7,403 bases of DNA from an uncultured Eubacteriaceae bacterium (GCA_947630385.1 CANRHG010000096.1:1-7403), one strand, 5' to 3'. Counted from the stretch's first letter, positions 1-5,950 are shown. A program made the numbers and translations. The notes: generated by a model not told the origin, from the letters alone.

Positions 1-461
1 GCCGCTTTGACCGCCGCGCGCGCTTCGACGTCGTCGGCCGGGCTTAAAACGACCATGCCCGGGATCATGCGCATGAGCCCAAAGTCTTCCAGGGCCTGGT
101 GCGTGGCGCCGTCTTCACCGACGGAGATCCCACCGTGGGTGGCCGCGATCTTGACGTTTAGGTGCGGGTAGCCGATGGAATTTCGGATCTGTTCGTAGGC
201 ACGCCCCGCCGCGAACATCGCAAAGGTGCTCATAAATGGGATCTTGCCGGTCGTGGCCAGTCCCGCGGCAATACCCGCTTCGTTGCCTTCGGCGATTCCG
301 ACGTCAAAGAAGCGTTCCGGATGGGCGGCTTTAAATACGCCCGATTTGGTCGCGGAAGCGAGGTCAGCGTCTAAGACGACGATGTCGTCCATCGTATCGC
401 CGAGTTCGGCGATGGCTTTTCCGTAACTTTCACGGGTCGCTATTTTTTTCTGTTCTTTCAT
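1..461 (-). CDS. Transketolase C-terminal subunit (partial, runs off left edge)
   Basis: This is the pyrimidine-binding half of a two-gene transketolase, which moves two-carbon ketol units between sugar phosphates in the cytoplasm using thiamine diphosphate. The visible part is 153 codons plus two bases, about half of the usual ~310 residues. The start ATG at 461-459 overlaps the TGA of the upstream subunit as ATGA, so the two are translationally coupled, and GGAGG lies just upstream inside that gene. The protein opens MKEQKKIATRESYGKAI, as in this family. The segment GIAEGNEAGIAAGLA (residues 55-69) carries the expected catalytic glutamate, E58, that activates the cofactor, although the family more often has Q-N-M after it. 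THGGISVGEDGATHQ (108-122) is the conserved loop of the Pyr domain. No stop or frameshift is seen. Confidence in family is high. DXP synthase or a pyruvate dehydrogenase beta subunit is less likely, because the partner is a typical transketolase N-half. Confidence 0.93.
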   Translation of the reverse strand, partial: MKEQKKIATRESYGKAIAELGDTMDDIVVLDADLASATKSGVFKAAHPERFFDVGIAEGNEAGIAAGLATTGKIPFMSTFAMFAAGRAYEQIRNSIGYPHLNVKIAATHGGISVGEDGATHQALEDFGLMRMIPGMVVLSPADDVEARAAVKA

Positions 462-1279
462 TCGTTGGCCTCCAGTTCTTTCATTGCGATTTCGTACTCT
501 TCCTTATTCGGGGCTTTCCCGTGCCAACCGACCTGGTTTTCCATGAAGGAGACGCCTTTGCCCTTGGTCGTGTGGAGGATGATCGCCGAGGGTTTTCCTT
601 TGACTTCCTTGGCCTTATCGATGGCTTCGGAGATCGCGACGACGTCGTTTCCGTCCGGGACTTCGATGACGTTGAACTTGAACGCTTCGAACTTCTTGTC
701 CAGTGGATGCGGGGAATTGACTTCGTCGATGGGTCCGTCAATCTGCAGGTTGTTGTTATCGACAAAAACGATCAGATTGTCCAGGCCGTGGTTTCCGGCA
801 AACATCGAGGCTTCCCAGACCTGACCTTCTTCGCTTTCGCCGTCTCCGACGAGCGCGTAGACCGTGTAGTCCTTGTTGTCGATCTTACCGGCAAGGGCCA
901 TGCCCACGGCCGCCGAGATCCCCTGTCCGAGCGATCCGCTCGACATATCAACGCCCGGGGTGTGTTTCATGTCCGGGTGCCCCTGGAGGTAGGAGTCGAT
1001 TTTACGTAGCGTCTTTAGATCTTCTTTCGGGAAATAACCTTTTTCCGCGAGCGTCGCGTAAAGTACCGGCGCGGCGTGTCCCTTTGACAGGACAAAACGG
1101 TCACGGTCGGGATCGTGCGGATTTTCGGGGTTGACGTTCATCTTATCGAAGTACAAAACGGCTAAGAGGTCGGCTGCCGAGAGGGATCCCCCCGGATGGC
1201 CGCTTCCGGCGTTGTAGGTCTCTTCGATGATATCCTTGCGGATCTCGTTGGCCATGTGTTTGATTTCTTTTTCGTTCAT
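458..1279 (-). CDS. Transketolase N-terminal subunit
   Basis: A 273-residue protein forming the diphosphate-binding half of a split transketolase, the usual length for this subunit. Visible motifs in order are SGHPGGSLS (26-34), SKGHAAP (65-71), a GSLGQG segment (115-120), the thiamine-diphosphate/Mg motif starting GDGESEEG (145-152) and ending at NNN (175-177), and GWHG (251-254), whose histidine lines the active site. The ATG at 1279 is preceded by AAAAAAGGAGAG at good spacing, a strong ribosome binding site. The gene begins 13 bp after the HAD phosphatase stop and its TGA overlaps the next ATG by four bases, so the subunits should be made in equal amounts. In this operon it probably interconverts pentose phosphates with glyceraldehyde-3-phosphate, linking the pentose pool to triose phosphates. 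A dedicated sugar-degradation role, rather than a housekeeping one, is inferred from the regulator at the operon head. Confidence 0.95.
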   Translation of the reverse strand: MNEKEIKHMANEIRKDIIEETYNAGSGHPGGSLSAADLLAVLYFDKMNVNPENPHDPDRDRFVLSKGHAAPVLYATLAEKGYFPKEDLKTLRKIDSYLQGHPDMKHTPGVDMSSGSLGQGISAAVGMALAGKIDNKDYTVYALVGDGESEEGQVWEASMFAGNHGLDNLIVFVDNNNLQIDGPIDEVNSPHPLDKKFEAFKFNVIEVPDGNDVVAISEAIDKAKEVKGKPSAIILHTTKGKGVSFMENQVGWHGKAPNKEEYEIAMKELEANE

Positions 1280-1292
1280 GAACTCTCCTTTT

Positions 1293-2087
1293 TTATAGAT
1301 ACTGACTCATCTCATAGAGAGACTCGTATATAGCCGTAGGTTCGATTTCGGACTCTCTTACGGTCTGTTCGTCGGCTTCCCCGGTCATCACCAAAAAGCC
1401 CGAGGCGCCGTTGTTGACGCCCGTGGCCACGTCCGTGTAGATCCGGTCGCCCACAAAAGCGGTGTCCTCCGGTTTGTGACCGGTTATTTTAAGGACCATA
1501 TCGAGGGTCTCTTTCATCGGTTTACCCAAAAATCTCGGTTCAACACCCGTCGATGAGGTAATAAGTGCGCACATCGCGCCACAGTCCGGCATGAATCCGT
1601 CCTCGGTCGGGCAGTTGATGTCGCAGTGGGTGGCGATAAAGGGCACGCCGTCACGGATGAAGTCGGTGATCTTTTGCATCTTCTCGTAGGTCATCGTCGT
1701 GTCAAAACTCTGCACGACCACGTCCGGATCGTCCTCGACGAGCTTTATCCCGTGCGAAAGAAAGCTGTCTTCAAGAAGCGGGGTCCCGTTTAGATAGACC
1801 CTTGCGCCCGGATAGAAGGTTTTTAGAAACTCGATCGTGACGTCTCCGGCCGTGATGATGTCCTTTACGTCGACGTCGAGCCCCATGCGTTTTAATCGCT
1901 TTTGGTAAAAGTCCGGCACGCGCGAGGCGTTGTTGGTAAAAAAGACGAGATCTTTCCCCTGGTCCCTTACCTTATTTATAAAGACGTCCGAGCCTTTGAT
2001 TAGATTCTCACCCAGATAGACCGTACCGTCCATATCAAGCACGAAAAGGCGGATATTTTTGATGGCCTCTTTTTTGTCTTTAGTCAT
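1293..2087 (-). CDS. HAD-IIA family phosphatase (NagD/AraL-like)
   Basis: A 264-residue soluble hydrolase with all four HAD motifs: motif I DMDGT (18-22, nucleophile D18 and acid/base D20), motif II with TNN (51-53), motif III lysine in GKPMKE (K189), and motif IV GDRIYTD (213-219) with the metal-binding aspartates. The distance between motifs II and III fits a C2 cap, as in NagD and AraL. These enzymes remove phosphate from small sugar phosphates; B. subtilis AraL is a promiscuous sugar phosphatase encoded beside a G1P dehydrogenase (AraM), which is the same arrangement seen here. The substrate cannot be read from sequence; glycerol-1-phosphate, phosphoglycolate or a pentose phosphate are all possible. 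The ATG at 2087 lies 8 bp inside the dehydrogenase gene's end (ATGTATTATGACTAA contains both), and I see no Shine-Dalgarno sequence within about 15 bases. Translation is therefore probably coupled to the upstream gene. Confidence 0.92.
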   Translation of the reverse strand: MTKDKKEAIKNIRLFVLDMDGTVYLGENLIKGSDVFINKVRDQGKDLVFFTNNASRVPDFYQKRLKRMGLDVDVKDIITAGDVTIEFLKTFYPGARVYLNGTPLLEDSFLSHGIKLVEDDPDVVVQSFDTTMTYEKMQKITDFIRDGVPFIATHCDINCPTEDGFMPDCGAMCALITSSTGVEPRFLGKPMKETLDMVLKITGHKPEDTAFVGDRIYTDVATGVNNGASGFLVMTGEADEQTVRESEIEPTAIYESLYEMSQYL

Positions 2088-2538
2088 AATACATAGCCGT
2101 GAGTTTTTCGGCTAGGTCTTCTAAGCGTCCGTTGTCCTTGGCAAACTGGAAGATCGAGTAACGCGGACGGACCGTGTTGGCTTCCATGATGCTGTTGTAA
2201 AAGAGCTCTTTTGAGATCCCGATCTCTGCCGGGGTCAGCGGGTGTCCGGCCGTCTTTAAGAGGTCGTAGATTTCTTCGGGTTCGGGTTTCATTTCCTTGG
2301 TCGATTCCGGAAGGATGTCTTCTAGGATCTTAAAGGCGTTGGCGACCACGCCCGCGGCCACGCCGACCTGGATGCCGTGAAATTCCGGGTTCTTCCCGTG
2401 AGCGATCGCGTCCATTTCCCAATAGTGCGAAAGCAGGTGTTCGGCTCCCGAGGCAGGTCTCGAGGTATTAAGAAGGGCCATGGCAACTCCCGTCAAGGTC
2501 AGGGCTTCGATCAAGGCCTGGACGGCTTCGGGATCGCG
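2080..2538 (-). pseudogene. egsA: Glycerol-1-phosphate dehydrogenase, C-terminal fragment (out of frame)
   Basis: This is the helical, metal-binding half of a G1P dehydrogenase (EgsA/AraM family; DHAP + NAD(P)H to sn-glycerol-1-phosphate). The homologous reading begins RDPEAVQALIEALTLTG, with the first bases near 2538. The first possible start codon is an internal TTG at 2514, which has no ribosome binding site, so it is probably not a real start. Two of the three metal ligands of the family are present: the histidine in SRPASGAEH and the one in FHGIQVG. The frame is +1 relative to the N-terminal half, which ends at 2511, so the two cannot be read as one protein without a shift. The fragment ends MYYD-stop at 2080, overlapping the phosphatase start. 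It is well conserved with no other stop, so the damage looks recent. A functional two-piece enzyme is unlikely because about 55 residues are missing between the halves. Confidence 0.85.
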
Positions 2539-3077
2539 TCTTTCATGATCGTCGTATCCCCTACGACGCCATAAGCGAGTGTGGCCGGGTACGAGATCTT
2601 ATAGCCGTCGCGGATGAGCGGGGCACCGTCCGAGACGTAACCGTCCATCGACGGGGCCGTACAGGCGATCACGTACGGTACGCCCGTGCGGGAAGATACG
2701 AATTTGCAGGAATCGTTTAGCGAGCCCGAACCGACGGCGAGGATCACCCCGACGTCAAGATCGAGTTCTTCGAGTATCGCCCCGATGACCGTTTCGTCGG
2801 GGATCAGGTGTTTTTCACCCCGGTCAAAGAGCAGGGTCTTCGTGTTAAAATCCTTTAAGATCTCTTCGACCTGGTCGCCCGCGGCGATTTTCGTGTTGTT
2901 GTCTTCGACGATCAAGATCTTCTGGTCTTTAAACGGTTCCAAAACTTTCGGAAGATCTTCCAGGGCCCCTTCCCTGATCGATACGTCGTGGATCGAGAAA
3001 TTGTGGTGGCGCCCGCAGGAGCAGTCGAATTCGGTTTGGGCCATTTCATTGATCGGAATGTTTAAAATTTCGTCCAT
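2511..3077 (-). pseudogene. egsA: Glycerol-1-phosphate dehydrogenase, N-terminal fragment (frameshifted end)
   Basis: The nucleotide-binding half of an EgsA/AraM-type G1P dehydrogenase, 188 residues against about 390 for the intact enzyme. The ATG at 3077 has AAGGAGAG upstream and starts 9 bp after the regulator stop, so it is the second gene of the operon. Motifs seen are GSGSLNDSCKF (about residues 116-126), the pyridine-nucleotide loop of this superfamily, and APSMDGYVSDGAP (141-153), whose aspartate is the first metal ligand. Family-like sequence continues to GDTTIMKDAIPK, after which the frame gives only PSRP and a stop. Intact relatives continue there with an AAGFGD..GK segment and a helix pair that are absent here. 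NAD(P) binding could survive, but the two histidine ligands lie in the other fragment, so this product alone should be inactive. Confidence 0.88.
2526..2538 (-). other. Deletion junction in the G1P dehydrogenase gene
   Basis: On the minus strand this 13-bp stretch reads CGCGATCCCGAAG. In the upstream frame it is part of KDAIPK, and in the downstream frame it is RDPEA; both are what the family is expected to have on the two sides of the lost segment. A sequence that satisfies both sides is what remains after deletion between two short direct repeats. Comparison with my recollection of B. subtilis AraM suggests roughly 55 residues were lost. The length was not a multiple of three. Confidence 0.75.
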
Positions 3078-3086
3078 CTTCTCTCC

Positions 3087-4034
3087 TTAATCTTCTAACA
3101 AACTTTTTGCGCAGGCTTCGTCGATGACGAGATAGTTTACGAATTTCCCCCGGATCGCCCCGAGTACGGCCCGCGTCTTCTTTGGCGTACAGGCTACGCC
3201 GATGGAATACTTAACGTTTTTGAGTTTCTTGATATCGAGCCCGATGACGGAATTCTCGTCGCTAAAGCGCTTCGTACTACCCGACGGGTCAAAAAACTGC
3301 ATACAGATGTCCCCGGCTACGTCGTCTTCTTTGAGTTTTTCGAGCTCCTGCGAGGATATAAAGCCGGTTTTGATGATCGCAGAGCTCGCGTCCGGCGCGC
3401 CGATCCCACAAACGGCGATATCGAGATCTTCGCACGCCTCCAGGACTTCTTTTATACTGTTTTCTTTGATCAGGGCTTCTTTGGTCCTTAGGTCCGAGAC
3501 CCGCGCGGGCGCGTTCATGAGCAGGTAGTCGGCTCCAAGTTTGCCCGCGAAATCTTCCGCGATCGCGTTCGAGTTGAGTTTCATCCGAACGCTCCCAAGC
3601 CCACCGATAAGCGGGATGACCGTCAGGTCTTTGGCTTTGGTCCCCGTCAGATACCCCGGGATCTGGGCGATCGTCGAACCCATCGTCACGCCGATGCGCT
3701 GTCCACTTTTTAGGAGTCGCCCGACCAAGGCCGCGGCCGCTCTGGAAACGTTTTCTTTCGTTTGCTCCTCGGACGCGTCGACGTCGGTGATAACGACTTC
3801 ATCGAGCTTAAAACGCTTTTCGAGTTCGCACTCGAGCTGGACGTATTTCGTACTGTAGGAGCTGTTGATCTTGATGTCCACGATCCCCATCTTTTTGCCG
3901 TTGGCGATCATGCGTGAGATCGTAGGACGGGACAGATGCAGGAGCGAAGCGATCTCTTTTTGCGAAAGATCCGAAACGTAGTACATCGCGCAAACCTTCG
4001 TAATCAGGCGCTTATCCTCAACAATACTGTTCAT
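3087..4034 (-). CDS. SorC/DeoR-type sugar-binding transcriptional regulator
   Basis: A 315-residue DNA-binding repressor or activator at the head of the operon. Residues 21-45, with LSQKEIASLLHLSRPTISRM inside, form the helix-turn-helix typical of SorC-family proteins. The remaining ~250 residues match the SorC effector domain, with the segments GVTMGSTIAQ, IPLIGGLGSV, GADYLLMNAPA, CGIGAPD and, near the end, the pattern RGKFVNYLVIDEACAKSLL. Such domains bind phosphorylated sugars; CggR (fructose-1,6-bisphosphate) and DeoR are the best-known relatives, so a pentose- or triose-phosphate effector is likely here. A longer reading from TTG at 4070 is possible, but ATG 4034 has AAAGGTAAGA directly upstream and gives the usual N-terminus, so I choose it. 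The gene ends 9 bp before the dehydrogenase and is probably autoregulated with the operon. One copy of a duplicated AT-rich element ends about 60 bp upstream of the start and may hold its promoter. Confidence 0.9.
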   Translation of the reverse strand: MNSIVEDKRLITKVCAMYYVSDLSQKEIASLLHLSRPTISRMIANGKKMGIVDIKINSSYSTKYVQLECELEKRFKLDEVVITDVDASEEQTKENVSRAAAALVGRLLKSGQRIGVTMGSTIAQIPGYLTGTKAKDLTVIPLIGGLGSVRMKLNSNAIAEDFAGKLGADYLLMNAPARVSDLRTKEALIKENSIKEVLEACEDLDIAVCGIGAPDASSAIIKTGFISSQELEKLKEDDVAGDICMQFFDPSGSTKRFSDENSVIGLDIKKLKNVKYSIGVACTPKKTRAVLGAIRGKFVNYLVIDEACAKSLLED

Positions 4035-4095
4035 TCTTACCTTTAGTTTACCAAAAACAAAAGCCCACAAAAGCGTAAAAAGCGGCGTAAATACG

Positions 4096-4223
4096 GCTTA
4101 AAAAGAGAATTTAAGAGAAAAATTTAGAAGAATTTTAACTTTTTTCAAGTTTAGAAATTTTGTAAAAATAGGGATTAAAAAGGTAGAACGGAAGGGAAAA
4201 TGATGCCCTTTTTTATGAAAGTG
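4096..4223. repeat. Duplicated intergenic element, left copy
   Basis: Positions 4096-4168 match 4743-4814 at about 70 of 73 positions (one single-base gap and two substitutions). Beyond that the likeness is weaker but continues to a shared TGAAAGTG at 4216-4223. The core is very AT-rich. The part corresponding to the perfect hairpin in the right copy has decayed here: only a 5-bp AAGGG/CCCTT stem remains (about 4192-4210). The copy lies between the 72-codon gene and the regulator, ending about 60 bp upstream of the regulator ATG on the minus strand. Confidence 0.85.
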
Positions 4224-4385
4224 TCTGAGCTTTTTTAATTACAATAACGGTGAAAGTGGCAAAAAAAGACGAAACACCTCTTTAAAAAAGCTGAAACGAG
4301 CTTAAAGAATTATTTTTACTTCTGTCTTATAGTCGGCCACATCTATTTCACAGTCTAGCCCGACTTTTTTAAGAAAGTTATCGGC

Positions 4386-4604
4386 CTACATCTTACCGTA
4401 TAGTTCTTCCAAAAACTCATCGAAAGAATCGTAGGGTCCTGAAAAATTTTCTTCATCCGTGTCGTTGATTGCTTCGAGCGTTTGTCGGTTATAGGGCTCG
4501 CCACCTGCTTTTAAATAATCTTCGTAAGAATCGTACGAACCATAGAAAATTCCGACATCTTCGGCCGAAAATGGGTCCTTTTTTATTTTTAATGCTTTTT
4601 TCAT
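4386..4604 (-). CDS. Small acidic protein of unknown function, with an antitoxin-like tail
   Basis: A 72-residue, strongly acidic protein with no signal peptide or membrane segment. I do not recognise it firmly. It contains a repeated motif: GSYDSYEDYL at 22-31 and GPYDSFDEFL at 56-65. The second half (YNRQTLEAIND... then PYDSFDEFLEEL) resembles the C-terminal tail of RelB/DinJ-type antitoxins, where such a helix wraps the toxin, but the N-terminal ribbon-helix-helix is not obvious and no toxin gene is next to it. The ATG at 4604 is preceded by AGGTAAAC, a weak but usable ribosome binding site, and there is an in-frame stop further upstream, so this is the only sensible start. It stands alone between the two copies of a duplicated element, which suggests it arrived as an inserted unit. 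Coding character is plausible from codon use; function is open. Confidence 0.6.
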   Translation of the reverse strand: MKKALKIKKDPFSAEDVGIFYGSYDSYEDYLKAGGEPYNRQTLEAINDTDEENFSGPYDSFDEFLEELYGKM

Positions 4605-4742
4605 GTTTACCTGTAATTTTAAAACGGTACGGAAAGCCCCTCCTTCAGCCTCCCTAAGATAAGGAGCGGTCGTTTACATCTCCCGGTAAACAAATTGTTC
4701 TAGCTAAAGGTAGACGTGAAATAGAAAAGAGAGGTGAACGTA
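4605..4742. other. Noncoding leader region of the small acidic gene
   Basis: The minus strand here carries two Shine-Dalgarno-like runs (GGGAGG near 4651-4656 and AAGGAGGGG near 4637-4645), neither followed by a start codon at proper spacing. An inverted repeat GTTTAC-8-GTAAAC lies at 4672-4677 and 4686-4691. A CTCCTT/AAGGAG inverted repeat also overlaps the region. I see no gene and no firm promoter. Confidence 0.4.
4672..4691. promoter_or_regulatory. Inverted repeat GTTTAC-N8-GTAAAC, possible operator
   Basis: A 6-bp perfect dyad with an 8-bp spacer in the leader of the small acidic gene. The half-site GTTTAC also occurs at 4604-4609 and 4046-4051, the latter just upstream of the regulator's ribosome binding site. 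It could be a binding site for the local regulator, but short half-sites of this kind arise easily by chance. Confidence 0.25.
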
Positions 4743-4870
4743 GCTTAAAAAGAGAATTTAAGATAAAATTTAGAAGAATTTTAACTTTTTTCGAGTTTAG
4801 AAATTTTGTAAAAACGGGGGCCTAAAAAAGGCACTACGGGAGAAAACGTAGTGCCGGTTTTGTGAAAGTG
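4743..4870. repeat. Duplicated intergenic element, right copy (contains the glpF terminator)
   Basis: This is the partner of 4096-4223. The core 4743-4814 is almost identical to the left copy, and the outer part carries a perfect 9-bp hairpin that serves as the glpF terminator on the minus strand. Since this copy holds the intact hairpin beside the gene it serves, it is more likely the original and the left one the duplicate. Confidence 0.85.
4824..4855 (-). terminator. Intrinsic terminator of glpF
   Basis: Read on the minus strand, GGCACTACG pairs perfectly with CGTAGTGCC around an 8-base loop (arms 4855-4847 and 4838-4830), followed at once by six T residues (4829-4824). It starts about 50 bp after the glpF stop codon. 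On the plus strand the tail is only GGTTTT, so termination is mainly for the minus strand. Confidence 0.88.
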
Positions 4871-4906
4871 CGCAATGGCATTTTCTAAAATAAATTAATT
4901 AACGAT

Positions 4907-5626
4907 TTACAGTACCGGGAATCCACCGATCCAAGTTCCGAGTAAAGCACCGACGATACCACCGATTAGCGGACCGACGACCGGAACCCAGGCATAACCC
5001 CAGTTGGAATCTCCCTTGTTTGGAATCGGAAGAACGGCGTGGGCGCAACGTGGTGATAAGTCACGGGCAGGATTCATAGCAAACCCTGTGGTACCACCGA
5101 GGGAATAACCCATCGACATAATGATTAACCAAACGTAGATGAAGTTCATTCCCATCGCCGCAGCGTCGGCCGGGATAAGAACTAAGTAAGTAACGAGCAT
5201 CATCGTAGCAAGTGCTTCCGATAAGACGTTCATCGCGACATTCGGAATAGCCGGTCCAGTACAGAAAACCCCTAGAATCGTTCCAGGATCCTCGGTTGCA
5301 TCGAACTGGTCTTTCCAGAACAACCACATGATGCAAGCTCCGCAGAACCCACCGAGCATTTGGGCGATGACATAACCGGGAACCATTCCCCAGTCAAACG
5401 AACCCGCAACGGCTAGGCCGATCGTCAAGCAAGGATTAAAACTAGCGCCGGAGGCAGCTCCAAAACACATAGCTGGTAGAGCAACTGCAAGACCCCAGCC
5501 CATCATCGTAAATACAGCACCAGAACCTTTAAACAATGAACCTTCTAGGCTATTAGCGGCACTGACGCCATCACCCATGAAGACTAGCATTGCAGTTCCA
5601 ATGAACTCTGCTAAATATGGATACAC
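4907..5626 (-). CDS. glpF: Glycerol facilitator (aquaglyceroporin, MIP family)
   Basis: A 239-residue membrane channel with six predicted transmembrane helices and two half-helices. The second signature is NPARD (185-189), whose aspartate is typical of glycerol facilitators. The four selectivity-filter positions, counted by distance from the NPA boxes of E. coli GlpF, are W44, G173, F182 and R188, the same set as GlpF, so glycerol or a similar small polyol is the likely substrate. The first box is NPC (64-66) instead of NPA, which is uncommon. The start is GTG at 5626: an in-frame TAA lies five codons upstream, no other start exists between, and AAGGGGG precedes it by 7 bases. No glycerol kinase is adjacent. 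The dehydrogenase/phosphatase operon downstream on the same strand suggests the channel may serve glycerol made there, but it has its own terminator. Its codon use is more AT-rich at third positions than that of the neighbouring operon. Confidence 0.93.
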   Translation of the reverse strand: MYPYLAEFIGTAMLVFMGDGVSAANSLEGSLFKGSGAVFTMMGWGLAVALPAMCFGAASGASFNPCLTIGLAVAGSFDWGMVPGYVIAQMLGGFCGACIMWLFWKDQFDATEDPGTILGVFCTGPAIPNVAMNVLSEALATMMLVTYLVLIPADAAAMGMNFIYVWLIIMSMGYSLGGTTGFAMNPARDLSPRCAHAVLPIPNKGDSNWGYAWVPVVGPLIGGIVGALLGTWIGGFPVL

Positions 5627-5663
5627 TATCCATCCCCCTTATTAATAATAAATAATTGCGTTT

Positions 5664-5681
5664 TTGCAGAAAAATCTGCAA
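5664..5681. promoter_or_regulatory. Palindrome TTGCAGA-AAAA-TCTGCAA in the glpF leader
   Basis: A perfect 7-bp dyad with a 4-bp centre, 38 bp upstream of the glpF GTG and downstream of its likely promoter. Its place fits a roadblock operator or an RNA hairpin. No adjoining T-run makes it a convincing terminator. The binding protein is unknown. Confidence 0.45.
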
Positions 5682-5715
5682 CGGATAAAAGCTGCGCTAT
5701 CCTTTCACAGTTATT

Positions 5716-5744
5716 AGTGTATAGTTTGCAATTTAAATATTCAA
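5716..5744 (-). promoter_or_regulatory. Candidate glpF promoter
   Basis: On the minus strand TTGAAT (5744-5739) and TACACT (5721-5716) are separated by 17 bases, a reasonable sigma-A match. Transcription would begin near 5709 and give a leader of about 80 bases containing the palindrome at 5664-5681. Confidence 0.45.
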
Positions 5745-5929
5745 TAGAGATGATGTAAAAGTTAAATTATACCTAAAAAAGATTAAAAAACTATCATTTT
5801 CTTTATTTAGCGCTTTCGGTTTTTGATTTTAATTTTTTTATTAAAAGCCCTACGTTTTCTACCGCCTGCCGTTATGAAACGCGGTGGTAACAATTTATCC
5901 GAGATTTAACAAAACTATTTCATCCCGTT
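5745..5929. other. Rest of the glpF-glyA divergent intergenic region
   Basis: This is AT-rich DNA without a supported gene. It holds a TTTTAAT/ATTAAAA dyad (5827-5846) and an ACCGC/GCGGT dyad near 5860-5886, neither with clear function. I see no riboswitch or tRNA. Confidence 0.4.
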
Positions 5930-5950
5930 ACGAAAAATTTACGTTTTCGT
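5930..5950. promoter_or_regulatory. Inverted repeat ACGAAAA-N7-TTTTCGT upstream of glyA
   Basis: A perfect 7-bp dyad with a 7-bp centre, flanked by extra CGTTAC words at 5926-5931 and 5948-5953. It ends about 25 bp upstream of the -35 region of glyA, a common place for an activator or repressor site. The regulator is unknown. Confidence 0.4.

Noticed and set aside
162..426. Two short overlapping plus-strand frames at the left edge
   Set aside because: Both are antisense to the transketolase C-terminal subunit, whose reading frame is conserved across the stretch.
521..1009. A 162-codon open frame on the plus strand
   Set aside because: It lies wholly antisense to the transketolase N-terminal gene, which has full family motifs. 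It has no recognisable domains and is a by-product of the codon bias there.
4035..4070. Longer N-terminus of the regulator from a TTG
   Set aside because: The extra residues (MWAFVFGKLKVR) cover the Shine-Dalgarno-like AAAGGTAAGA of the ATG at 4034 and are not typical of the family.
4302..4385. 27 open codons in frame after the TAG of the small acidic gene
   Set aside because: The stretch reads ADNFLKKVGLDCEIDVADYK and onward to TAA, but it has no start and no recognised similarity. Its length is within chance, so readthrough or a mutated stop is not supported.
5827..5846. TTTTAAT/ATTAAAA dyad as a terminator or operator
   Set aside because: The stem has no G or C and lies in very AT-rich DNA, so chance is the simplest explanation.
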